From contig JAFTNZ010000030.1 of assembly GCA_017451645.1 (NCBI GenBank), positions 1 to 64,000 on the forward strand: 64,000 bases of DNA. The letters are read 5' to 3'. Both the position numbers and the translations under genes were made by a program. This DNA is from Bacteroidaceae bacterium. GTDB taxonomy: Bacteria > Bacteroidota > Bacteroidia > Bacteroidales > Bacteroidaceae. Shown here piece after piece: positions 57,250 through 64,000 of this stretch (the stretch's first letter is position 1; each line of letters opens with the position of its first letter). The notes below the pieces were generated by a model that had not been told where the DNA came from, searched no databases, and saw only the letters and a program-made list of their open reading frames with translations.

Positions 57250-58065
57250 ATGAATAATGCAGATTTTTGGTCATCAGTGAATGCCATTGTGGAAGCAAAC
57301 TTCACAACTGAAGGTCTGCAAAAACTTGACCGTTATGCAGAACAATTCATTAGTGGGCAACTTGTTTATAAACGATTTTCACCGATTGAACAGCATGGCT
57401 GCGCAGCGGGAGGTTCGACACATGTCATTGCAACCCTACTCGCGGGAGCAGAAACTGAAACAGATAACAGCTCTTCGGGAATCTCGGATTTCAAAAGAAG
57501 CCTCCAACGCGGAGAGAAACAAGCTGAAAGGATAGAACGTTGGGCTAAGGCTGTAGGAGTATGGATTGAAAATGTGGAGACTTCTCTATCAAGTGATTTG
57601 GGAGAGCAAATTGCGGAAGGCGGGGAAGCTGTGGTTTACGATCATGGTGCAACGTTGGTAAAGTCGATAGGGTTGGATTATTTCATAGAACCCATATTGG
57701 CATTGGATCGCATATCTTTGCATAACGCGTATTTCCCTGAAACTCGCTTGACTGTCCTCGGATTTGGAAGAACAGCAAGTGGTGATTTTCGTGTCATAGT
57801 GGAGCAGCCTTTCATCAAAGGCGAACGAATGGAGGAAGATGAGATTGTAGAACACATGAAGAATTTGGGATTTGAATTGCGTAATCTTCGTAACTGGACA
57901 TATTCTACTCCTGAGGTTTATCTTAGTGATATTCATGATGAGAATATCATTCGCTCGCAAACGGGGAATGTGTTTGTGATAGACTGTGATATACGAATAA
58001 ACACTCCGGATTTGAAATCAGGTGGAGTTCGCAATTTGATAACAGAAGTAGAAATAGATACATAA
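57250..58065 (+). CDS. Polyvalent-protein-kinase-like protein (cargo at trmD)
   Basis: 271 residues. Residues 120-250 look like a minimal kinase-type fold: glycine-rich GGEAVVY (124-130), K138 in ATLVKSI, an Arg/His-rich helix, DIHDEN at 227-232 as catalytic loop and D245 in VIDCDIR as the metal-binding Asp. This matches the putative polyvalent protein kinase domain found on Bacteroides mobile elements and phages. The N-terminal 115 residues are helical and may be a separate processing or targeting part. A weak box TATCTTCG at 57211-57218 may be its promoter. It ends 18 bases before trmD. Confidence 0.6.
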   Translation: MNNADFWSSVNAIVEANFTTEGLQKLDRYAEQFISGQLVYKRFSPIEQHGCAAGGSTHVIATLLAGAETETDNSSSGISDFKRSLQRGEKQAERIERWAKAVGVWIENVETSLSSDLGEQIAEGGEAVVYDHGATLVKSIGLDYFIEPILALDRISLHNAYFPETRLTVLGFGRTASGDFRVIVEQPFIKGERMEEDEIVEHMKNLGFELRNLRNWTYSTPEVYLSDIHDENIIRSQTGNVFVIDCDIRINTPDLKSGGVRNLITEVEIDT

Positions 58066-58083
58066 GATATTGAACGACGAATT

Positions 58084-58770
58084 ATGCGTATAGATATCAT
58101 AACTGTATTGCCCGAAATGATTGAAGGGTTTTTCAACTGCTCTATCATGAGTCGGGCGCAGAAGAAAGGGTTGGCAGAGATTCATTTGCACCATCTTCGC
58201 GAATATACTCTCGATAAGCATCGTCGCGTGGACGACTATCCGTATGGCGGGTGTGCCGGCATGGTGATGCAGATTGAGCCGATTGACCGTTGTATTTCGA
58301 TGTTGAAGGAGCAGCGTGATTACGATGAAGTCATCTTCACTTCGCCTGATGGCGAACAGTTCAACCAACGGATGGCAAATACACTTTCCCTTTCACAAAA
58401 TCTTATCATTTTATGCGGACATTTCAAGGGTATTGATTTTCGCATCCGTGAGCATCTGATAACGAAAGAAATCAGCATTGGTGATTATGTCCTTACGGGT
58501 GGTGAATTGGCCGCTGCCGTAATTGCTGATTCTATTGTTCGAATCATCCCTGGAGTCATTTCTGACGAGCAGTCAGCTTTGTCAGATTCTTTCCAAGACA
58601 ATTTGTTGGCGCCACCAGTCTATACCCGTCCGGCTGAATACAAAGGTTGGCGTGTGCCCGATGTGCTTCTTTCCGGTCACGAAGCCAACATTCGTGACTG
58701 GGAGCTTCAGCAAGCCATTGAGCGGACTAAGCAACTTCGTCCCGATTTGTTGGAGGGAAGTGGGTGGTAA
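58084..58770 (+). CDS. trmD: tRNA (guanine37-N1)-methyltransferase
   Basis: Makes m1G37 in tRNAs reading CNN codons, preventing frameshifts; essential in most bacteria. The trefoil-knot motif [16 protein letters not shown] and [15 protein letters not shown] are clear; 228 residues is the family length. No -7 box is seen in the 18 bases after the cargo gene, so expression probably depends on promoters within or before the inserted genes. The first 15 codons are duplicated at 56377. Confidence 0.96.
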   Translation: MRIDIITVLPEMIEGFFNCSIMSRAQKKGLAEIHLHHLREYTLDKHRRVDDYPYGGCAGMVMQIEPIDRCISMLKEQRDYDEVIFTSPDGEQFNQRMANTLSLSQNLIILCGHFKGIDFRIREHLITKEISIGDYVLTGGELAAAVIADSIVRIIPGVISDEQSALSDSFQDNLLAPPVYTRPAEYKGWRVPDVLLSGHEANIRDWELQQAIERTKQLRPDLLEGSGW

Positions 58771-58805
58771 AAGATTTATACTTCATTCAATAATAGATTT
58801 ATAAA

Positions 58806-58871
58806 AGGCACGGATTACACGGATAAACACGGATTCTTTATTTGTATGAGAAATCCGTGTAATCCGTGCCT
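58806..58871. terminator. 19-bp hairpin with ACGGATT-type repeats after trmD
   Basis: AGGCACGGATTACACGGAT (58806-58824) is exactly complementary to 58853-58871 around a 28-base loop. ACACGGAT units recur inside. It lies between the converging trmD and the 108-residue gene and may terminate both. Sequences of this type are, from memory, dispersed repeats in many Bacteroides genomes. Confidence 0.7.
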
Positions 58872-58881
58872 GATTTACTTC

Positions 58882-59208
58882 CTAAATATTGAGTTCGAGT
58901 AAGAGTTCTGCTTTTTCCCGAATTTTCTTATTTACTTTTTCACTTTTGATGATGTTTTGAAGTGCTATTATTCCTTTTCCTTTTCTTAATAGTGAGCGTG
59001 TTGCGGAGAGCTTTGTTCTTTGAGATGATAATTTGTAGTTTTTAAAATCTTTATGTTTGTAACAGAGTTCTTCTATTGTTATATCGAAGTTTTTACTTAC
59101 TTCAATGTAAAGATAGTCAGCAAAGATTGTTTTCCCAATTGTTCTAAGCTTCTTTTCTATTATGTCCATTCTCTTTTGGTTTTTATAGGTTATGTTTGTT
59201 AGTTTCAT
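58882..59208 (-). CDS. Small basic hypothetical protein
   Basis: 108 residues, Lys-rich and helical (MDIIEKKLRTIGKTIFADYLYIEV ... SSQRTKLSATRSLLRKGKGIIALQNIIKSEK). A later ATG at 59169 (MDIIEKK) is an alternative start. The longer frame overlaps the stop of the preceding secreted-protein gene by four bases, indicating a two-gene unit. I recognise no family. Confidence 0.5.
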   Translation of the reverse strand: MKLTNITYKNQKRMDIIEKKLRTIGKTIFADYLYIEVSKNFDITIEELCYKHKDFKNYKLSSQRTKLSATRSLLRKGKGIIALQNIIKSEKVNKKIREKAELLLELNI

Positions 59209-59705
59209 TCTGTAGTGTTTTCTTCTTTATCTTGCTTTATTTTTGTATCTTCTTTTGAATAGAATTCAAGAATATCATCAATTGTGACTTTAAAGAAACG
59301 ACCATAATTTTGAGACGTAGCTATTGTTTCCCAGATTTTGAAACATTTTGATCCCAATGTTCGACTGACTGACAATTGATAATCTTGTCCACATGCAGAA
59401 AATTCAAAAACATCACCTTTTTCCCCTTCTTCAAGGCATTTTGATAAATCATTTAGATTTTTAATCATTTCATTCTTATTACCGAGCCAAAAAACTATAG
59501 GCCCATAAAACTTTGAATTATTCTGTAAAGTTACGGAATAAACTTCTACTTCATCTAATATTGATTTGTTTAGAATAACCGTTCCACTTGAGAAAGACTT
59601 TACTTTTTCAACTTTTGCAACTTTTTTGAGTTGTGCATAAATTTCAGGGCTTCCATATAGGAATAGAACAGATAGCAGGATAAAAAATATAATTCTAATT
59701 TTCAT
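59205..59705 (-). CDS. Secreted hypothetical protein
   Basis: 166 residues with a signal peptide (MKIRIIFFILLSVLFLYGSPEIYAQ) and a beta-rich mature part (SGTVILNKSILDEVEVYSVTL ... FYGPIVFWLGNKNEMIKNLND) ending in a charged tail (KEDTKIKQDKEENTTE). Family not recognised. AT-rich relative to pyrD and trmD, so possibly acquired. A rod-like RNA structure with terminator lies directly upstream. Confidence 0.65.
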   Translation of the reverse strand: MKIRIIFFILLSVLFLYGSPEIYAQLKKVAKVEKVKSFSSGTVILNKSILDEVEVYSVTLQNNSKFYGPIVFWLGNKNEMIKNLNDLSKCLEEGEKGDVFEFSACGQDYQLSVSRTLGSKCFKIWETIATSQNYGRFFKVTIDDILEFYSKEDTKIKQDKEENTTE

Positions 59706-59721
59706 ATTGTTTAGATAAAAT

Positions 59722-59877
59722 AAAAAAGGCGTAAACCATCCGTTACTTGCCTTTTACATAGGTTACCGCCAAGTGACCTCACGACTAACAAGCATAGAAC
59801 AATTCACGCCTTAACAGCGTGAACTTTCAGTTCGCTTGCTCTCAGTCGTTGAATGTTTGGCGGTATTCATGTAAAAG
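59722..59877 (-). ncRNA. Rod-like candidate RNA with terminator, upstream of secreted-protein gene
   Basis: Five nested stems can be paired: CTTTTACAT (59751-59759) with 59869-59877; ACCGCCAA (59765-59772) with 59857-59864; ACGACT (59781-59786) with 59844-59849; AAGC near 59790-59793 with 59834-59837; TTCACGC (59803-59809) with 59817-59823. On the minus strand, an imperfect GGC...GCC hairpin and U6 (59722-59751) follow at once. This could be a free small RNA of about 155 nt or the regulatory leader of the gene starting at 59705. Strand choice rests on the T-tract. Confidence 0.6.
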
Positions 59878-60071
59878 AGAACAAGAGCTAAAAGCTCAAA
59901 TCCAATATTTATAAGTACGAACGGGAACGCTTTCCGTTGTTAATGTTTTGTTTTTTTTGTTTCTCTGTTTGAAAGGGCTTAACACATGGATAAATACCGC
60001 TTTCTAATGTGTTCGTTCGAAGATTGTCTGTTTCGTAATTTTTATCTGTTTAAAGGGTTAGTATATATAAT

Positions 60072-60983
60072 TCACACTTCCAATCCGCCGATAATATCCT
60101 TCACCGATGTGAATCCGTGGCGATTCAGGTAGTCATCAATACCTTGAGCCACTTTTACGGTGATAGCCGGATCAATGAAGTTTGCCGTACCAATCTGGAT
60201 GGCGGTAGCACCGGCAAGGAGGAACTCAACGGCATCGCGCCAGTTCATGATACCTCCCAATCCGATAACGGGAATCTTCACAGCTTGAGCCACTTGCCAT
60301 ACCATGCGCAGGGCAATGGGTTTCACGGCAGCACCGCTCATACCGCCTGTAATGGTAGAAAGGATCGGTTTGCGTTTCTCTGCATCGATGGCCATACCCA
60401 AAAGGGTGTTGATAAGCGATACGCTATCAGCTCCGGCGGCCTCTACGGCACGGGCAATCTCGGCAATGTTCGTCACGTTGGGCGAAAGCTTCACAATCAA
60501 AGTCTTATCGTATGCTTTGCGTACAGCGCTTACCACTTCTGCGGCACCATCAGGGGTCACTCCGAAGGCCATGCCACCTTGTTTTACGTTGGGACAAGAG
60601 ATGTTCAACTCGATGGCTGGGATGTTCTCCAACTCATTGATGCGTTCGGCTGTCTTTACGTAAGACTCAATGTCTGAGCCTGATACGTTGACAATCATGC
60701 TGGTGTTGATGTTCTTGATTTTCGGATAAATTTTCTTTACAAAGTAATCTACGCCCTTGTTTTGGAGGCCTACGGCATTCAACATGCCCGAAGGAGTCTC
60801 TGCCATGCGTGGATAGGGATTTCCTTCGCGATGGTTGAGTGTGGTTCCTTTTACTATGATACCGCCAATCTGCTCAAGGTCAACAAAATCCTCAAACTCT
60901 ACTCCATATCCGAATGTGCCTGAAGCCGTCATGACGGGGTTCTTCAGGTTCAGATTTCCTATGTTTACGCTTAAATCTGCCAT
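60072..60983 (-). CDS. pyrD: Dihydroorotate dehydrogenase B, catalytic subunit
   Basis: FMN enzyme oxidising dihydroorotate to orotate in pyrimidine synthesis. Class 1B: catalytic Cys in [17 protein letters not shown] contacts [10 protein letters not shown] and VIGLGGI. 303 residues. Its start overlaps the pyrK end by 13 bases, and PyrK supplies NAD-linked electron transfer. Confidence 0.96.
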   Translation of the reverse strand: MADLSVNIGNLNLKNPVMTASGTFGYGVEFEDFVDLEQIGGIIVKGTTLNHREGNPYPRMAETPSGMLNAVGLQNKGVDYFVKKIYPKIKNINTSMIVNVSGSDIESYVKTAERINELENIPAIELNISCPNVKQGGMAFGVTPDGAAEVVSAVRKAYDKTLIVKLSPNVTNIAEIARAVEAAGADSVSLINTLLGMAIDAEKRKPILSTITGGMSGAAVKPIALRMVWQVAQAVKIPVIGLGGIMNWRDAVEFLLAGATAIQIGTANFIDPAITVKVAQGIDDYLNRHGFTSVKDIIGGLEV

Positions 60984-61747
60984 AATAGTTTCTTTATATT
61001 AAATACGGGACCCTCTTTACATACACACACGTGGCCTTCGTCGGTGTTTTCCACGCAACAGAGGCAAGCGCCTACGCCGCAAGCCATGGTGTTTTCCAGC
61101 GAAACTTCGCACTCAATGCCGCTTTGTTTGGCATAGCGGGCAACTGACACCATCATGGGCTTGGGACCACAGGTGTGGATGCTGTCGAATTGTTTTTCGC
61201 TCAATACCGTATGTTGGGTGACAAAGCCTTTTTCGCCCATTGAGCCATCTTCGGTAGTGCAATACACATCGCCTAATTGCTTGAATTCATCCAATTGCAA
61301 CAGGTCTTTGGCTGAACGGGCACCCAATAAGAATGTAGGCCGTATGCCCATTTCCTGTAGTTTCTTACCGAAATAAAGAAGTGGGGCTGTACCTACACCA
61401 CCACCGATGAGCAGCGGACGTTGTGTACTGTTTGTCGGCATAGTGAAGCCGTTTCCTAAGGGGAGTACCACATTCACTGTGTCGCCCACATTTACGGTTG
61501 CCAACTTGCGTGTGCCATCTCCTGCCAGGCGGACAAGGAACCACACTTCATTCTTTTCTGTATCCACGTAGTTGATGGAAATAGGACGACGCAAGAAAGT
61601 GGTGGGCGAGTTGTCCACACGAATCTCTGCAAACTGTCCTGGTAGCATCTCGGGCAACGCTTCGGAGTGTGTCAGTTTTAGCAGTACGTAACTGTCATGC
61701 AACTGCGTGTTTTCTGTGACGGTCAGATCTAAAATATATTTTTTCAT
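60971..61747 (-). CDS. pyrK: Dihydroorotate dehydrogenase B, electron-transfer subunit
   Basis: FAD/[2Fe-2S] reductase subunit that passes electrons from PyrD to NAD. FAD motif [11 protein letters not shown] motif [15 protein letters not shown] and the iron-sulphur cysteines in [24 protein letters not shown] are present. 258 residues. First gene of the pyrKD operon; box TAACTTTG lies 31 bases upstream. Confidence 0.96.
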   Translation of the reverse strand: MKKYILDLTVTENTQLHDSYVLLKLTHSEALPEMLPGQFAEIRVDNSPTTFLRRPISINYVDTEKNEVWFLVRLAGDGTRKLATVNVGDTVNVVLPLGNGFTMPTNSTQRPLLIGGGVGTAPLLYFGKKLQEMGIRPTFLLGARSAKDLLQLDEFKQLGDVYCTTEDGSMGEKGFVTQHTVLSEKQFDSIHTCGPKPMMVSVARYAKQSGIECEVSLENTMACGVGACLCCVENTDEGHVCVCKEGPVFNIKKLLWQI

Positions 61748-61777
61748 TATTAAGTATGATTATACGTTTATTGGGTG

Positions 61778-61785
61778 CAAAGTTA
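61778..61785 (-). promoter_or_regulatory. Promoter -7 box for pyrKD
   Basis: The minus strand reads TAACTTTG, directly next to the stop of the HTH gene upstream. Confidence 0.6.
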
Positions 61786-61786
61786 A

Positions 61787-62251
61787 TCATTTTTGTTTAT
61801 TTTGTGGAACAAACGTCTCGTAAGTATCATCGTCATAGAAAATTTTTATTTCCTTGATTTTCTTGACAGGTCTTTCGATGTATCTAATCGTCTCTATTTC
61901 AGACTCTCTACATTCTTCTTTGTGCCCGATTGGTGCGAAATCTTTGCGGTATTCTGCGCCATTCGTCCTTTCATTCGCATTTAGAGGATTCTCGCTCTCG
62001 TTGGAGATGGCTTCTGTTGTAACAGTGGGTGGTAGTAGTTCGTCTGTGTACATTTCTCCCGTGCCGTACAGAATCCACTCGAGGTTGATTGTGGGAAAAG
62101 CTGTATGTATCTTCTTTACTACCTCCAAACTTGGATTGCTCCGATTGTTGATTATCTGCGATAAGGTCGTAAGTTTGATATTGGTTGCATTTGCAAATGA
62201 AGATGGTTTCATTTGTAAACTATTCATTATTTCAATGATTCGGTCTTTCAT
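61787..62251 (-). CDS. XRE-family HTH protein
   Basis: 154 residues. N-terminal HTH (MKDRIIEIMNSLQMKPSSFANATNIKLTTLSQIINNRSNPSLEVV), then LEWILYGTGEMY, a signature of the phage-repressor-like HTH group in Bacteroidetes. The C-terminal half is charged and probably disordered, ending with FYDDDTYETFVPQNKQK. It may regulate itself or the pyrKD promoter that abuts its 3' end; there is no direct evidence for either. Confidence 0.85.
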   Translation of the reverse strand: MKDRIIEIMNSLQMKPSSFANATNIKLTTLSQIINNRSNPSLEVVKKIHTAFPTINLEWILYGTGEMYTDELLPPTVTTEAISNESENPLNANERTNGAEYRKDFAPIGHKEECRESEIETIRYIERPVKKIKEIKIFYDDDTYETFVPQNKQK

Positions 62252-62298
62252 CTGTTTGCGTGTAGATAATGGAATGAATTTGTCTATTTTTTGCGGTA

Positions 62299-62329
62299 CA
62301 AAGTTAAATATAATAATTCACTTTTCAAA
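62299..62329 (-). promoter_or_regulatory. Promoter of HTH gene
   Basis: On the minus strand TTTG (62326-62329) and TAACTTTG (62299-62306) are separated by 19 bases, a textbook Bacteroidetes promoter, 48 bases ahead of the ATG. Confidence 0.75.
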
Positions 62330-63106
62330 ATTAAATTCTATAAACTTGATGTTTTAAATTTTACACAATCACGACTGTATATTTATAAAGATAAACTTTA
62401 AATAACTAAATCTCCTCTTTGAGCGATGAAAAATAAATAAATTAAATAAATGTATATGATTGGTTTTTAACTTGTTTAGATACGATGTAGAGTCAATCTA
62501 AAGGGTAAGCATGCCGGAAGAGCAAAAAGTTTGTATAAAAATAATAAATCACTAAATAAAATTATTATAAATTATTGATAAATAAGAATTTAACACGAGT
62601 GGTTTTTGCTTGCATATTTTTAATTTTACGCATGTGAAGTGTGAATTGTTGATTTGTAAAACCGGGCTATTTACTGTGGAATTATAGAGTATTGTGCCGG
62701 ATGTTTTATAAATGCGAATACAGGAGTTTGTGTTTATAAATCTATAAGTGTTGTTTTGTAAATAGTTAAATTGGTAACAGTTAATCATTGAAGCAATATT
62801 TTCTCCTTTGGAATAAATGGTAGTTTAGATTACAATTTGCTGCAAGGTGGAATTTATGAAAATATAATTTATCCGAATTCTTTTCTCTGATAAATTATTG
62901 TGAAGGGTTAAAGGTTGGGATGGAACTTTTGGTTTTTCTTTTAGTTCTCAACGCAACTAATTGTGTATTCTTTAATTTTCTGTCGTTTTGTCATTTTATT
63001 GTTTTGTGTAAGAACATATTCAGAAAAGGTGGACACTACCCTGCCCTTTTATTTGTGAAATGGCTTTTCCTTGGCGTTTTTTGGAGTTAGGGACGGATTG
63101 AATAAA
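62330..63106. other. Gene-poor AT-rich region
   Basis: About 780 bases lack any reading frame I would support; the longest, 78 codons at 62552-62788 on the minus strand, is made of codons typical of random AT-rich DNA. No tRNA-like, CRISPR-like or tandem-repeat structure is seen. Confidence 0.5.
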
Positions 63107-63142
63107 AATACTCGATTCTCAGAAGGTCGAAAATCGAGTATT
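63107..63142 (-). terminator. Terminator hairpin after holA
   Basis: AATACTCGATT and AATCGAGTATT form an exact 11-bp stem around a 14-base loop; the minus strand continues TTTTATT. It lies about 75 bases past the holA stop. Confidence 0.75.
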
Positions 63143-63214
63143 TAATTGATTTATAAATAAATAAATTGTCTTTTTTGTGCTGTAAATCTTGCTGAAATAG
63201 AAAAATGGGAAATT

Positions 63215-64000
63215 TTAATGCAAGATTTTGTGGATAAGTTCTTTCAGTAAATCTCCATTTCCAGTCGAAGGATTGTTCACACCTTTAGAGAGAGCATCAC
63301 ATTCACGGATGTCACTAATGATATGCATTACTTTTACTGCTGAATATCGTCGCATAGCCATTATATAATCTCGTGCTTGCCAAGGTGTACGTAGTCCCAA
63401 TTGGGTGGCTATCCCCTGTTCGCTTTTCTCTGGAGCATAATATGCCAGCATCAAGTTAGAGAAGAAGTTAAAGATGATGGCAAGCGACATCTGTATTGGG
63501 TTATTTTTGGGATTTTCTTCAAAATATTTTATTATTTGATTGGCTTTGAATACATTCTTTTCAATCAGGGCATTACGTAATTCAAAGTTATTAAAGTCTT
63601 TGCTGATACCAATATGACGCTCTACCAATTCGCTGTTTACCCGTTTTTGTTGAGGCGACAAACTAAGAAATAATTTGTCAAGTTCGCTGCTGATTCGGTT
63701 CAAGTCAGATCCGATGGAGTCAGCTACAAGTTGACAAGCTTGTGGTTCGATGTCTATACCTTTTCGTTTCAAGTAGTTGGTGATAAACCCAGGTAGTTGA
63801 GTTTCTTTTAATTTTTTAGAGTCGAAAAGAATACCGGCCTTTTCAATTTCTTGTGTTACTTTTTTTCGTTTGTCAAGCGTACCGTTCTTATGGCAAAACA
63901 CGAGGATGGTTGAGGGCTGTGGATGTTGTAGGTAGAAAGAAATCTCGTCGAGGTTCTTCAGATTTTGTGCCTCTTTAACAATAATCACCTGGTATTCAGC
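63215..64000 (-). CDS. holA: DNA polymerase III delta subunit, C-terminal part (cut by window edge)
   Basis: Clamp-loader subunit that opens the beta ring. The visible 261 codons begin within the gene (AEYQVIIVKEAQNLKNLDE...), so the N-terminal Walker-like region is beyond the window. QLVADSIGSDLNRISSELDKL and the helical collar domain (FNNFELRNALIEKNVFKANQII) are typical. The gene stops at 63215 with a terminator behind it. Confidence 0.9.
   Translation of the reverse strand, partial: AEYQVIIVKEAQNLKNLDEISFYLQHPQPSTILVFCHKNGTLDKRKKVTQEIEKAGILFDSKKLKETQLPGFITNYLKRKGIDIEPQACQLVADSIGSDLNRISSELDKLFLSLSPQQKRVNSELVERHIGISKDFNNFELRNALIEKNVFKANQIIKYFEENPKNNPIQMSLAIIFNFFSNLMLAYYAPEKSEQGIATQLGLRTPWQARDYIMAMRRYSAVKVMHIISDIRECDALSKGVNNPSTGNGDLLKELIHKILH

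Noticed and set aside
62552-62788. 78-codon minus-strand frame
   Set aside because: Random-looking AT-rich translation without initiation context.

Overview
The window looks like a Bacteroidaceae chromosome (Bacteroides/Phocaeicola type). Evidence: a complete batABCDE-type aerotolerance cluster behind moxR, BACON and DUF4251 proteins, the rpmB-rpmG-DUF4295 operon, and many promoters with the Bacteroidetes -7 box TAnnTTTG, several with a -33 TTTG. I see no rRNA, CRISPR array, prophage or complete conjugative element.

Layout. 1-2365: the 5' end of an IS982-type transposase, then a minus-strand restriction-modification operon with a frameshifted HTH controller, a NotI-like endonuclease and a Dam-class adenine methylase. 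2857-7301: potABCD polyamine importer. 7438-15026: housekeeping genes (outer-membrane barrel, map, tsaD, pncC-like, rpmB, rpmG, DUF4295, ftsY, rimO, two HU-like proteins, one membrane anchored). 15199-24526: moxR, DUF58, batA/B/C/D/E and a PAP2 phosphatase. 24685-30491: a tight four-gene minus-strand operon of MmeI-like DNA methyltransferase, SF2 helicase, a small protein and a T5orf172/GIY-YIG nuclease, preceded by a long structured RNA with a terminator. 31147-43834: tamB, a C1 aminopeptidase, an M64 lipoprotein, DUF4251, a TPR protein and gyrA. 44163-51339: clpC, htpG, two tandem tRNA-Arg genes, hpt and a purine permease. 51496-58770: dapA, DUF6078, ligA and trmD, broken up by two small cargo insertions. 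58882-64000: two orphan genes, a rod-like RNA, pyrD/pyrK, an HTH protein, a gene-poor stretch and the 3' part of holA.

Most interesting. (1) Two low-GC cargo insertions sit at the end of a housekeeping gene, and in each case the gene end is present twice with only synonymous differences. The dapA 3' end is repeated beyond an ExbD-like gene, and the trmD 5' end is repeated in front of a GIY-YIG-like gene plus a kinase-like gene. No integrase is present. This resembles integrative elements that carry a replacement gene end, but in miniature. (2) The methyltransferase-helicase-GIY-YIG operon is a candidate defence module; its two small downstream products share an N-terminal tag, and the methyltransferase has an AT-rich mosaic segment where the target recognition domain should be. 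(3) Two rod-like candidate RNAs, one with mutually exclusive rod and terminator pairings. (4) A multi-palindrome intergenic repeat present twice in opposite orientations.

The R-M operon and the four-gene module would both act on incoming DNA. The potABCD, hpt/permease and pyrDK genes supply polyamines, purines and pyrimidines. The bat cluster and tamB belong to the envelope. Functions are read from motifs only; no database search was possible.
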